This document shows, in pieces, positions 28,588 through 40,546 of a stretch of DNA of 64,000 nt (position 1 is its first letter; each line of letters begins with the position of its first letter). The stretch comes from Vitis vinifera (taxonomy: Eukaryota; Streptophyta; Magnoliopsida; Vitales; Vitaceae). The stretch spans positions 19,320,001-19,384,000 of the forward strand of contig NC_081807.1 of the NCBI RefSeq assembly GCF_030704535.1, read 5' to 3'. The notes beneath the pieces were generated by a model. The model worked only from the letters and a program-made list of their open reading frames with translations. It was not told where the DNA came from and made no database searches. The position numbers and the translations under genes were made by a program.

Positions 28588-29128
28588 AATGGAAATTCCA
28601 TGAAGTAGGTTCATATGGGTAATAACAAATCACTTGTTGACTTGAGGTGCTCTATCAACTCTAATTGTATGAGAGTCCATCCCTGTGGTGTAGATAAAAC
28701 GTATTCTACATTGACTAAGGTTGAGTGTTTACTCTTAATGAATACCATATTCCTCATGGATGGTATGTTTAAATGCAGAACATACTTGATGGATTCACCT
28801 ATATGAGAGTTGAAGTGGGACTACTTCCTATGAGAACTTAGGTAGGTTCTCTAGAGCTCTCATGAATATCCAGGCAGGGTGCATGTCCTATTTGTGACAA
28901 CCCGTTTTGTACAGGTTGTAGTGTAGTTGAGAAAACCAATGTGGATAAAAGTCCCTTGAGTTACATAAAGAAATATTGGTTCATAGAAATTTATTTTCGC
29001 CATGTTTTGTGATTCAATACTTATTTGTCCTAAGACTGGTTTATAACCTTTGGGCACCAGTACTAATGCATTGGATTCTTTTTTCCTCAAAAAAAAAAAA
29101 AAAAAAACGTTTACACTCTATAGGGGAT

Positions 29129-29728
29129 TGTAGGAAGAGTGTAAATAATTTCTATTTTTATTTTTGGAAATTACTTTTAATTTATTTTATTATATTAATC
29201 TTCTATTTTTGGGAAGTGTCCTATTGAGAATTATTTTTTATTTTATTTTATTCTATTAGTGTTATATTTTTGGGAAAAGTCCTATTGGGATTGTGCTAGT
29301 GGAGTCTCATTCCTTTTATAAGTAGAATCACCTTCCACTTTGTGTCATTTTCTAATTACAAGTAGATTCCCATTGGGACTGTATTAGTAGCCTACAAAAG
29401 CAGGTCACCCCTCTCTATATAAAGATACCAATTTTTTAGAGAGTTTTCAGGGAGTTTTTTTTTCATACATCCTTTTAGAGGAATTTATTCAAAACTCGAG
29501 CTGTGCACATCTTGCTCTCGGAGTGCACCCAAGGCGAGATCTGACTATTGAATCTTGGAGATAGACTACTGGTACCCTAATGCACCGAGTTCGTCTTCGA
29601 GGAGGGTGGATCTATTTCAAGGACAGTGTTTGTCACGCCTCAGCTGATAAGTTTTTCTTTTTATTCATTCTGTTATTTGTTTGTGTCTTTTGGACTAGTC
29701 TTTGTTTCCATACCCTTAAAATCCAACA
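29129..29728 (+). repeat. 3' LTR of the deleted copia element
   Basis: 600 bp. It is preceded by a 19-base A run at about 29089-29107 and the short purine stretch tagggga, the latter in the place of a polypurine tract. It ends at aaaatccaaca and is followed by the TGTAA flank. Confidence 0.92.
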
Positions 29729-29733
29729 TGTAA

Positions 29734-30198
29734 AACTTTGAATTGTATAAGAGAATATGCAAAATAGGCTGGATTTAGTAGATTTAACATGATCATATGA
29801 ACTTGATCGACAATTGTGTTCTTCATGTTTTCCTTGCAAAAATGGTTATAGGTTATGCGAACATGACCGGGAGAGGTATATATTAACTACTGATTGTTAC
29901 ATTAACCAATTTGAATACCCATGCAAGAAAGTTAATTTCATCCTCGAATGGCTATGTGAATGACCATTGGGAGAGGAATGTGAGTCTCCACAATGGGAAT
30001 ACAATTTTACACCTTGTGAATCCTTTGTTCCATGATTGAGATGCTTGGAATCCATGCTAATGCTACTAGTAAATGATCCTTGAGCTGTTTTAATGTCAAA
30101 GATGATGAGAATGAAAGCTGGAATTGATGGTTAAAAGAGGAAAGGAAGAAGGCTGCTTGTGTTCTCCATATTAGAAGCTGAAAACAAGTGAAAATATA
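29734..30198. other. Gene-free spacer
   Basis: No gene or repeat was recognised in this stretch. Confidence 0.4.
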
Positions 30199-30945
30199 GG
30201 TTGTGTTTGGGCGAGTGTTTTAAAAAGTAATTATGAAAACTGTTTTTGAGAAGAGTTTTTTTAAAATAATTTTATGATGCATATTTCGTAAAAGAAAATT
30301 TTGTTTGAGAACTTGAAATGTTTTTAAACCTAATTTCTATATTTTTAAATATTTTTTAGTAATAACTTTTATATATAGTATATTATTTTTAATCATTCCC
30401 TATAATTGTATAATTATTTTTCAAAACGTGAATAGACAATAAGAAAATAAAAATATAAAGACTTACGTGGAAAACCTTAGATAGAAAAAACCATAGATAG
30501 AGGAAAAGAAAATCCACTATAAAAAATTGGTATAAAATGGAAGAAAATCAAGCGGCTACTACATAGCCCTAAATCTTATACATCATAGCATATATATATA
30601 TATGGGAGATAAAATAAATAAAGTAGGTCCATACCGTAGGGCAAGCTCCTATACCCCTAGCAATATCAATGGTAGGCTACAGGATTGAGCCAATCCCAAA
30701 AAACTCTCATAACTTTTATTCACCACATGTGCCACACCATGAGCTTTTCAGGTTAAACAAAATAAAATTCGGATTATCAAAATCTAACATAAAAGATTTT
30801 AAAAAACACCATATTTTTTGTTTTTAAAAATAAAAAATTGATTTAAATTTTTTTTTTGTTTTTTAATTTTTTTGTTGTCAAATATGTTTTTCAAACCTTT
30901 TTTTTATTTCTTATTTTTGTTGTAGAGAACAGAAAAGCTTTAATA
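30199..30945. mobile_element. Probable MITE interrupted by another repeat
   Basis: The left part (gttgtgtttgggcgagtg...gagaacttgaaatgttttta...atcattccctataattg) follows the MITE at 14811-15173 word for word in several places. The right part (ttgtcaaatatgtttttcaaacc...) resembles that element's right arm. Between them, about 30432-30770, lies a different sequence with acttacgtggaaaacc and a TA run, suggesting an insertion. Target duplications are not clear. Confidence 0.42.
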
Positions 30946-31217
30946 ATTAGCAAAAAAACTCATATTATTGCTATGCGAAGATTGGAATGGCTATGAGAGA
31001 ATAACCAACATGCATGATATGGGCTGCATTTTTTACTTCTTGTTTGCATAACTGTGGAAGGTTTGGAATACTCCTATGAAGCCCCAAAAAACACTTGTAT
31101 TTGTGCTGTTTTTCCACACCTGATTTGCATGCCCATGCGAATATTGGCGCACCTTTGCTAATCAACCCAACCAAAATGCTTAAATTTGAGTTGCAATTTC
31201 CACCCATTCTCGCATGG

Positions 31218-31658
31218 CTATGTGAGCTTCTCCTCCAACCATTCAAAGGTGTTGTGTTGGGAACCAACTCTAAGCGTTTCTGAAAATGTGAATCTCAAGG
31301 ACTCCTCTTTAATGGCATTCAAGGCAATGCCCTTTGATTTCCTAGGTGATCCAAGAGTCATTTCAAAGGTTTGGAGGGAACCCACAAGTTCATCCACTTT
31401 CAAGGAATCCACATCCTTGGACTCTTCAATGGCAGGGACTTGTGCTTTAAATCTCTTCAGAAGAGATCTTAGAATTTTTCTAACCACTTTGGAATTAGGG
31501 ATGGGCTCACCTAGATTAAAGCTAGAATTCACAATGTCCATCAGTTTTGCATGGAACTCTCCAAAGTTCTCATGATCCTCCATCCTAATTGTCTCAAACC
31601 TAGAGGTCAACATTTGAAGTTTGGACACTTTCACAGCATTATTGCCTTCATGAGTCAC
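31218..31658 (-). pseudogene. Ty1/copia gag (UBN2-type) fragment
   Basis: The minus-strand open segment of 146 codons contains VSKLQMLTSRFETIRMEDHE, then MDIVNSSFNLGEPIP and VVRKILRSLLKRFKAQVPAI. This is the gag-polypeptide/UBN2 region of copia elements. It starts and ends abruptly, with no protease or integrase beside it and no LTRs seen. Confidence 0.75.
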
Positions 31659-31659
31659 T

Positions 31660-32068
31660 TTTTTTCATAATTGATATATCGAATTAAATCATGAATAAGT
31701 ATAAATGTGTTTATATTTAAATTTTATTAAATAAAATATTCATAACAGTAAGTGTGAATATATATCGAAAATGGAAGAAAAATTCTTTTATTTAATTTTA
31801 ATTATATATATAAATATTAAAATTTATATATCTTATTTATTTTATAATTTTAAAAAGCATCTTATTATTTTATTTATATTATTTACATATTTATAATTTT
31901 TTTATTTATTTATAAAAAAGAGTGATATTATTTTATTTATTGTTTTGCAAATTTTAACATAAAGACATAAAAACACAACCAACATAGAGGTGTGGCACTC
32001 ATGCCCTTGAACTTAAAGTCCAAGGTTTAAGCCTTAATGTAGCTTTCTATTTGATGGGTTTAACAATG

Positions 32069-32105
<37 letters not shown>

Positions 32106-33250
32106 GTTGGTTTGCTTTTACTAAAACAAGGATTAAACCTAGATACCATTTTCCAAGTTGATGATCAATGAATTGTAAACAAAAACAAGCATTGTTTTTC
32201 TTTCAATGCTGGTTTGGGCAAAGAAATGGAGTTTGGTTAGGTCTTGAGAGGGCTTTATAAAGGGTCATTTCAATTAGTTTCATATTTTTAACAAAATTAC
32301 TAATTGTGATTTAGGAAGGGACTAACGGAGCCTGATGATTAAACCTAGATACCAATTTTCAATTTGATGATCATTGAATTGTAAACAAAAACAAGCATTG
32401 TTTTTCTTTCAATGCTGGTTTGGGCAGAGAAATGGAGGAGTTTGGTTAGGTCTTGAGATGGGTTTATCAAGAGTCATCTCAATTAGTTTCATATTTTTAA
32501 CGAAATTACTAATTGTGATTTGAGGCATATATAAATTTTATCACTTATAAACCTGATGGCCTAACCTTAACCCTTTTTAGGGGTAGGGGGCATAAACGGG
32601 GTTTTGGGTTATATTCATGTTGCAAGAAAATAAAGATTATTCTTTTAACGTTTTCAACCTGCCCTCCTAAGCCTTAGTTGGCTGCGCCATCAGAAGGGAC
32701 AAATAAAAAAAAAAAAAAAAGGGCTTGCAAAATGGATAAAGATCAAAGTGAACTTTGGATATATTTTTTGCTTTTTATTTTTGATATCTTATGAATATGT
32801 GAAATTTAATACCTATACAAAATAAAGATAACAAGTGAGGGTTTAATGTCAAAGACTTCAATATCTTATACATTTGTTAGACACTAATTATATTTAATTG
32901 CATCTATGATATTATTAATTTGTAATTTTTATTTTTTATACACTCTTTGTATTACTAAAATGGATGTGATTCTTGTGCTTCCCATCAAACAAGTATCCAC
33001 AAGTCCTTGTATGTTTTCCATCCTGTGAAAACAAGTCACCACCACCACTTCTCACACTCGCACCATCGAGCTTGGTCTTATTACTGTTATACTGATGACA
33101 TGATGGGGGGTACTGCTAATTTAAATGCGAAGGCAATGTTTTTTGAACATTTTTTCCCCTGAAATGACATGGGTGGTTTAGTCATGGGATTGGGATTGGG
33201 TTCGTCTAAAGAAAAGTGGGTTGTAAATGATTTCCAAAATTTGGTATAGT
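31660..33250. other. Gene-free AT-rich stretch with CT microsatellite
   Basis: A (CT)n run lies at 32071-32101. A ~206-bp tandem duplication lies at 32131-32525 (listed separately). No gene is recognised. Confidence 0.5.
32131..32525. repeat. Two-copy tandem duplication, period about 206 bp
   Basis: The sequence from gattaaacctagatacca at 32131 through ttactaattgtgattt is repeated from 32337 with about 5-10% differences by eye. The shared block includes gtaaacaaaaacaagcattg and tttctttcaatgctggtttg. Confidence 0.88.
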
Positions 33251-33368
33251 TTTTATCTTATTTGATATAATAAAAAATTATATATAATTACTTTTATTTG
33301 TATCGGTCTTTTTTTTTTATTTACTTTTATTTAATGATTTAACTTTAAATATAAATATAAAATACTAA

Positions 33369-33645
33369 GGTGGTGTTTGTTTTTTTTGCTTTTTACTGAA
33401 AGCAATTTAGTTTTAGAATTTAGGTTGTTTGTTTTTCTACTTTTGCATGACTTATTATAAACTTTTTACTAAATAGAAAAAGCCAAAATATGTAGCTTTT
33501 TCTAAATAGAAAAAATAACATATTGATTTTTTTTACTTTTTAATACTTAATATAAATAAAATACTACAAAAACAAACAACCTAATATTTAATACTATTAA
33601 GCATTAAAGTTCTATTTAGAATTAAGTGAAAAAACAAACACCACC
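33369..33645. mobile_element. PIF/Harbinger-type MITE, 277 bp, in UGT upstream flank
   Basis: Terminal inverted repeats are GGTGGTGTTTGTTTTTT at the left and its inverse aaaaaacaaacaccacc at the right. They are flanked by TAA (33366-33368 and 33646-33648). The matching flank of the second UGT copy, near 47230 (aaaaagtaagatctaatgtg), has a single TAA and no element. This confirms both the borders and that the insertion came after the gene duplication. No coding capacity. Confidence 0.9.
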
Positions 33646-34144
33646 TAAGATTTAATATGGGTACATAAACCTAAAATTTTCCTTTTGCAATGGCCATATA
33701 GCCCAACACCATGCCTAGTTCTTCTTGATGAGAACTGTCCCCTTTGTGCGAGAGATGGGGTCAATCAATGGTTACAAAATAGTTATCTTTAGGAACTCGT
33801 GGGGTAGCTTGAAAATACATGTAATGGAAGTAAAAACCTTAGAGGAGTTTACTTCTATTCAGTTTTTAACATGCATAAAGAATATAAACATGAAGTAAAG
33901 TGTATGATGAAATAATTCCTAAACAAACGGGAAAATCTACTTCCTTATGATTGAAGTTTTCAAGCTAAAAACCATTTTTAAAGTCCTCAAATATGAAAAA
34001 TCTTCGCAGGTTTTCTTTAGTCCTTGTTTTAAAATACAAGTAATCAACTGCACCCATCTCTAGGCCATGTAAATCCACAAATGAAAGAGAGATTATTTTT
34101 TCTTCTTTTTCTAAAATGCATCTCAAGGCGTGTAAACCCATGCA

Positions 34145-34181
<37 letters not shown>

Positions 34182-34264
34182 TGGGTTCAATGAGAGCTTC
34201 TGGTAAACCTCATGCTGTGTGTATCCCATACCATCTCAAGGCCATGTAAACCCACTGCTGCAGA

Positions 34265-34756
34265 TGAAGAGAATTGAAATATTATAGGATCACATGTTAA
34301 CATTTAAGCATGCATTCAATAGCAAAAATTCAACCGGTTACCTTGAATCATGCCATGAGAAGCCATTTCTTCTCCCGCTGATATCCAATAAGCTGCTTTC
34401 CAGGTGCGTGATGGTCCGAGAATGAGAGATCAATGAGCTCTTTCCTTGCCTCCCAAAATTCAGTCCAAAAGTGCAAGCATGTGTGTTTGCCGGGAGTGTT
34501 CTCCAAAAGAAGAAAAATGATGCTCTAAAAAAAAAATGCAAACACATTATATATATATATATATTACACATTACACACTTTATTTGGACGACTTGACTTA
34601 ATGGGCTAGTCAAGTGAATTAGGGTGAGCCCATAAAAAATCAAGCAACAATATGTGTCTAGTCCCATTATGGATCACAATGCAAAAAATAAAATTAACAC
34701 TGATTTATGATATTATCAAATTGATTATGTAAGTCCACACATAAAAAATTCCAACA
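34265..34756 (-). repeat. 3' LTR of copia element in UGT
   Basis: 492 bp. It matches the right LTR along its whole length except for small changes and a shorter TA run (about 34550-34562). Confidence 0.93.
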
Positions 34757-34966
34757 ATTCTCCCACTTGGACTACATAATCAAACATCACAACATATACA
34801 TAATCATAAATCAATGTCCCATAGAATCTCATCAAAAACAAATAATCAAAAGCAATCATATATGCTTCATTGCTTGATTCATAGGGAAATGTACAATAAT
34901 AGCAATCCTTCCAACAATAACATAGTATTACAATACCAAAAGTGGCTCCCACTAACTTAATACAAT

Positions 34967-37900
34967 CTAGGCTTCCAACAACCCCATTTGAGATACATGT
35001 TCCTGAAATGCAATTATGGGTAAGCCTTTTGTTAATGGATCTGCCAACATACTTTTTGTGGACATGTGTTCAATATCAATAAGAGACTCTACCACTTTCT
35101 CCTTAACAAAATAGAACTTTACATCAATTTGTTTGGAGCGAGAAATACTCTTAGTGTTCTTGGAGAAAGCAACAGCTGCGGAATTATCACAAAATAATTT
35201 CAGCGGTCTAGAAATGGAGTCAACAACTCCCAAAGCTGAAATAAAATTCCGCATCCACATAAAATGACAACAAGCCGCATAACATGCCACATACTCTGCC
35301 TCCATAGTTGAGGATGTTGTAAGTGTCTGCTTGACACTTTTCCAAGATACAGCTCCTCCTGCCATCATACAGATATAGCCCGTAGTGGATTTCTTATCAT
35401 CTATGTAGCCAGCAAAATCAGCATCACAAAACCCAACTACATTAAGTAAGCTGGTGCGCTGATATGTCAACATTAAGTCCTTAGTTCCTTGCAAATACCT
35501 AAGGACCTTCTTAGCTGCTTTCCAATGTTGACTCCCAGGATTGCTCAAGTACCTTCCCAACATGCCCACAACAAAAGCAATATCAAGGCGTGTACATACT
35601 TGAGCATACATAAGGCTGCCAACCACAGATGAATAAGGAATGGTCCTCATTTCCTCTCTCTCATCATCATTTTGAGGACACTGAGCCTTTGAAAACTTAT
35701 CACCCTTCACAATTGGCGCTTTAGTAGATTTACAATTGTGCATATTGAACCTCTTCAATATCTTTTCAATATAGGCTCTTTGAGACAATTTAAGCACTCC
35801 ATTAGCCCTATCACGAAGAATCTTTATGCCCAAAACATAAGAGGCCTCACCAAGATCCTTCATGTCAAAATGGGTTGACAACATGTGCTTTGTCTCAATC
35901 AACAAGTCAGGATCATTTGATGTGAGTAGTATATCATCAACATATAAAACAAGAAATATGTAACTACTCCCACAAATATATGCATCTGTCAATTGTATTC
36001 TCTTTAAAGCCATTTTGGGTGATAATCCTATCAAACTTCAAATACCACTGCCTCGAAGCATGTTTAAGACCATAAATGGACTTATTGAGCTTGTAAACTA
36101 AATCTTCCTTTCCAACTTCTGCAAAACCAGTAGGTTGCTCCATATACACCTCCTCATCCAAATGACCATTCAAGAAAGCTGTCTTGACATCCATTTGATG
36201 TAGCTCCAAATCAAAATGAGCTACTATGGCCATAATCACTCTAAAAGAGTCCTTGGTCGACACAGGTGAGAAGGTTTCTTTGAAATCAATTCCTTCTCTT
36301 TGACTATAACCTTTAACCACAAGTCTAGCTTTATATCTCTCTATTTTCCCACTAGAATCACGTTTGGTCTTAAAGACCCACTTACACCCAACTGGTTTAC
36401 AACCATGTGGCAATTCAACCAAGTCCCAAACACCATTCATATACATAGAATTCATTTCATCATCCATGGCTTTTTTCCAAGAAGTGAATTAAGGACAATG
36501 AATTGCTTCTTGATAAGTGACTGGATCAAAAGTATTATAACCATCATACTCATGCTCCTGCAAATAAACCATATAATCATCTGAAATAGCCGGCCTACGA
36601 ACCCTCTGTGATCTTCTCAAAGGAACCTCATTAACAACAGTATCATCTACAGGAAGGCCAGATTCCACTTAATCACCATGCTCCCCTTGATTAGTGGCTG
36701 GCTGTTGGACAATAGGAACATCCACATTTGGAACATGAGATGTAGGAAAAGGAATCATAACATGTTCTTCTCCAAAAGGTATCTCACGAGGCACAAAATT
36801 TGGATCAGCATTAACTTCATCCTCAAAATATACAACCCTGTCTGACTCAATGGTCCTGGTGGTATGAGATGGACAATAAAATCTGGAACCCCTTGATCCA
36901 ATGCAATAGCCAACAAAGAAACCACTAATGGTTTTAGGATCAAGTTTCTTTGACCGTGGGTTATAGGGCCTAACCTCAGCCTTACATCCCCAAACATGGA
37001 AATGGTGAAGGCTGGGTTTCTTTCTTGACCATAACTCATAAGGTGTCTTAGGCACAGACTTACTGGGCACTTAATTCAAAATATATGCCGCAGTCCTTAA
37101 GGCTTCACCCCATAGAAATTCTGGTAAAGAGGAATTGGACAACATGCACCTCACCATATCTAACAATGTGCGATTCCTCCTTTCTGTAACCCCATTCTGT
37201 TGAGGAGTGTCTGGCATTGTATATCTCGCATCAATGCCACATTCCAACAAAAACTTAGCAAATGGTCCAGGATTCCGTCCAGTCTCATCATATCTCCCAT
37301 AATACTCACCACCTCTATCAGACTTCACACCTTTAATGGGTTTTCCCAACTGCAACTCCACCTTAGCCTTAAAGGCTTTAAACACATTTAGGGAGTCAGA
37401 TTTCTCATGGATTAGTTCAACATAACCAAATCTAGAGAAATCATCAATAAAAGTGATGAAATATTTATAACCCCCTAAAGCAGTTGGTGTCAAAGGACCA
37501 CATATATCTATGTGGACCAAGTCTAAAGAACTTCCACACCTATCAATCTTCTCCTTTCTGGTCTTTGCTGTCATCTTCCCCTTTAAGCAAACAACACAAG
37601 TTTTGAAGTCTAAGAAATCAAGATTAGAAAGCACACCATCTTTCACTAATCTCTCTAATCTTTGCCTAGAAATATGACCTAGGCGTTTGTGCCACAACAT
37701 GGAAGAACTCAAATTCATTCTAGCACGCTTGCAACCAACAACAGAATTAACAGAAGATGAATCACATAATAAACCATGATGCAAACTGAGACAATAAAGA
37801 TTTCCAAACCAAACACCATTGCCAATTAAGACTGAGTTGCAAAAAATATCCACTTTTCCATCTCCAAAGTGAAAAGAATAACCAAGTCTATCCAAAGAAG

Positions 37901-39089
37901 ATACAGAAATCAGATTCCTCCGAAGTGAGGGTATGAAAGCCACATTGTGTAACAATAAAAAACTTTCTGTGATCAACTTCAGCTTTATCATGCCAAAAAA
38001 TTCCACTTTCACTTTGCTTCCGTCACCCATATATACACATTCTTCATGCTTTGACGGCTTCCTTCTGTTTGTCATCTCCTGCAAAGAATTAGTGACATGA
38101 ATAGTGGCACCAGTATCTAACCACCAAGAATTGTCATGAACATCAACAATATTTGTCTCAATCATGTTTGCATTCACATTAACCACAACCACAATTTCAT
38201 CTTTCTTTTTCTTCTCTAGCCAATTTTTAAATTTGAAGCAATCAGCTTGCTTGTGGCCAATCTTATGGCAAAAGTTGCACTTCCCCTTGAATTTCTCACT
38301 CTTTACAACATTAGAAGAAGCAGATGCATTGGAGGTTCCTTGATTTGAATTCCCTTTCCTCTTGAACTTCTTAAAGCCTCCAAAATTCTTGTGTGGAGGT
38401 TTTTTCTTCATATTACTGACTTGATCAATTACAAGAGCAAGGAGGTGAGTCTCATTTTTCTTCAGTGAGACTTCATGTTGCACTACAATGGACATCAACT
38501 CCTCCAGAGTCCATTCTTCCTTCAAGGCATTGTAAGTCAACTTCACTGCATCAAAGGAAATAGGAAGAGACTCAAGTATCAACCATTTCAGAAATTTTTC
38601 ACCCAACTCCACTTTCATCTCATTTGCCTTGTTGAAGTAGTGCCTTAGCTTGATGATATGATCTCTAACCCCACTGACTCCATCATATACAGTAGTTGTG
38701 AGAAGCTTCAAATGAGTTGCCATTTCTGCCTTATCAACCTTGGTATAATTGGCCTTCACATATTCCAAGAAGTCTTTGGCCCTTTCCGTCTTTGGCACGC
38801 ATTCTTTGATAGATTTATCCATAGTGTATTTCATCACCATCAAACAACTCCTGTTGGAGTGCTCCCATATTTCATAAAATGATCTTTCATCTGTAGAACT
38901 CACATCAGTGGGCTTACTTGGCTCATCAACCCTCAAAGCCAAGTCCAGATTTTGCAGAGTCATATGCACATTAAAGGACTCAAACCATTCTTCAAAATTA
39001 TTTCCAGTAAGAGGTTTGATGGCAGACAATTGCAGAGAAATACCAGGATTGCTAGTAGCTGGAAAATAGCAAAATTCAACAATATGCAT
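34967..39089 (-). pseudogene. Copia gag-pol polyprotein, nearly complete, disabled
   Basis: In minus-strand order: gag from 39089 with NFEEWFESFNVHM; a CCHC zinc knuckle CNFCHKIGHKQADC at about 38240-38285; protease WWLDTGATIHVTN at about 38105-38140. Integrase follows with its HHCC region (HKRLGHISRQRLERL to CVVCLKGK) and the D, D, E residues in LVHIDICGP, GVKSDRGGEYY and GVTERRNRTLLDM. RT has VDVKTAFLNG and YVDDILLTSND at about 35915-35945. RNase H has DADFAGYIDDKKSTTGYICM and ends near 34967. In-frame stops lie at 37071-37073, 36669-36671 and 36489-36491. A frameshift occurs between about 35964 and 36034, just before YVDD. Catalytic motifs survive, so decay is moderate. Confidence 0.92.
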
Positions 39090-40006
39090 GTTATTACAAT
39101 ATCATGCATTTGCTAGTTTCCATAATTTCTCAATTTAGCAATAGCTTGGAATTTTGAAAATTCCACGGTAGTAAGGACAACTTATTAAATATTACAACCA
39201 AGATGTACTAATTTTATTACTGAAAGGGCAAAGAAAATTAGTACGGTTCATAATATACAATTAATTTCCTTCACCAATCTAAGCATCCTACCAAGTATTG
39301 TTATCATCGATAGGACAATTACAATACCCGTATGGATCTTAGTAATTACAATAATAAAGCAACTAAATGTGGGAGTTAAATTATCTCAGCAAAGACAATT
39401 TGACACATATAGGGTCACGATAGGCAACCACATATATGTTCACTATTATCACAATTGACAATAAACTGAAATATTTAATTTGCGCAATTTGACACACTTG
39501 GAATTGCGATAGGCAATCACACAAGTGTTATATATTGCTACAATAAATTTAAATAGTTAACAAAATTGACCTTGGACAACATTATTGGTATAAAATAAAA
39601 ATTATACCATAAAAACAATAATTATAATAATTGTCCCAATAAAGTCAATTTTAACAAATGCATAATAATTCTAACATATGCATAATCAATCCAAGAATAC
39701 CAAGGCAAACAAAAAAAAAATTGTTTTTTTTTATTTTTATGACGTCATGATGACATCAGCATGGTACTGTTCATCTTCTCTTCCAACTGAACACAGCCTG
39801 GTTCTGGAGAAAGAAATTTTTTTTTTTCAAAATTGATGGGTTTTGTTCCAAACAATATTCTCTACAAGTCTCCAACCTCAATCGGGCTTGAAAACCAAGA
39901 ATTAACACCAAACGAAAAAAAAACCCCCAAAAAATGTCTTCCGAAACCAGAAAACGAGAAATAAAAAAATTAACCCAAAATTACAGCTCAAATGTCAATC
40001 ATGCTT

Positions 40007-40018
40007 GCTCTGATACCA
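40007..40018 (-). promoter_or_regulatory. Copia primer binding site
   Basis: The minus strand reads TGGTATCAGAGC two bases inside the 5' LTR edge. It is complementary to the 3' end of initiator tRNA-Met and standard for plant copia elements. Confidence 0.9.
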
Positions 40019-40020
40019 AT

Positions 40021-40546
40021 TGAAGAGAATTGAAATATTATAGGATCACATGTTAACATTTAAGCATGCATTTAATAGCAAAAATTCAACCGGTTACCTT
40101 GAATCATGCCATGGGAAGCCATTTCTTCTCCCGTTGATATCCAATAAGTTGCTTTCCGAGTGCGTGATGGTCCGAGAACGAGAGATCAATGAGCTCTTCC
40201 CTTGCATCCCAAAATTCAGTCCAAAGTGCAAGCGTGTGTGTTTGCCGGGAGTGTTCTCCAAAAGAAGAAAAAGGATGCTCTCCAAAAAACATGCAAACAC
40301 ATCTCTTTATATATATATAAATAAATTCATATATATATATATATATATAACACATTACACATTACACACTTTATTTGAACGACTTGACTTAATGGGTCAG
40401 TCAAGTGAATTAAGGTGAGCTCATAAAAAATCAAGCAACAATATGTGTCCAGTCCCATTATGGACCACAATGCAAAAAAATAAAATTAACACTGATTTAT
40501 GATATTATCAAATTGATTATGTAAGTCCACACAAAAAATTCCAACA
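40021..40546 (-). repeat. 5' LTR of copia element in UGT
   Basis: 526 bp. It contains two TA runs (about 40310-40348) not expanded in the other LTR. Its outer end abuts UGT exon 1 sequence at 40547. Confidence 0.93.

Larger units (their letters stand above)
26263..29728 (+). mobile_element. Internally deleted Ty1/copia retrotransposon with two 600-bp LTRs
   Basis: LTRs at 26263-26862 and 29129-29728 both start TGTAGGAAGAG and end AAAATC(T/C)AACA. They are 600 bp each and nearly identical by eye. Flanking 5-bp sequences are TGCAA (26258-26262) and TGTAA (29729-29733), a target duplication with one transition. The internal region is only 2.27 kb. It holds a gag start, the end of integrase, and RT/RNase H pieces with stops and frame breaks. 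It therefore depended on enzymes from another element to move. No canonical TGGTATCAGAG primer site follows the left LTR. Confidence 0.93.
34265..40546 (-). mobile_element. Ty1/copia retrotransposon inserted in UGT exon 1
   Basis: LTRs are 34265-34756 (3' LTR) and 40021-40546 (5' LTR, longer because of TA-repeat expansion). They start TGTTGGAATTTTTT and end CTCTTCA on the minus strand. The PBS TGGTATCAGAGC (initiator tRNA-Met type) lies at 40007-40018, and a polypurine tract (AAGTGGGAGAAT) abuts the left LTR at 34757-34768. The flank GCAGA at 34260-34264 and the right flank GCATG at 40547 fit a 5-bp duplication of GCAGA with two bases since lost on the right, judged against the intact paralogue. 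Gag-pol is nearly full length but carries stops and a frameshift. Confidence 0.95.
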
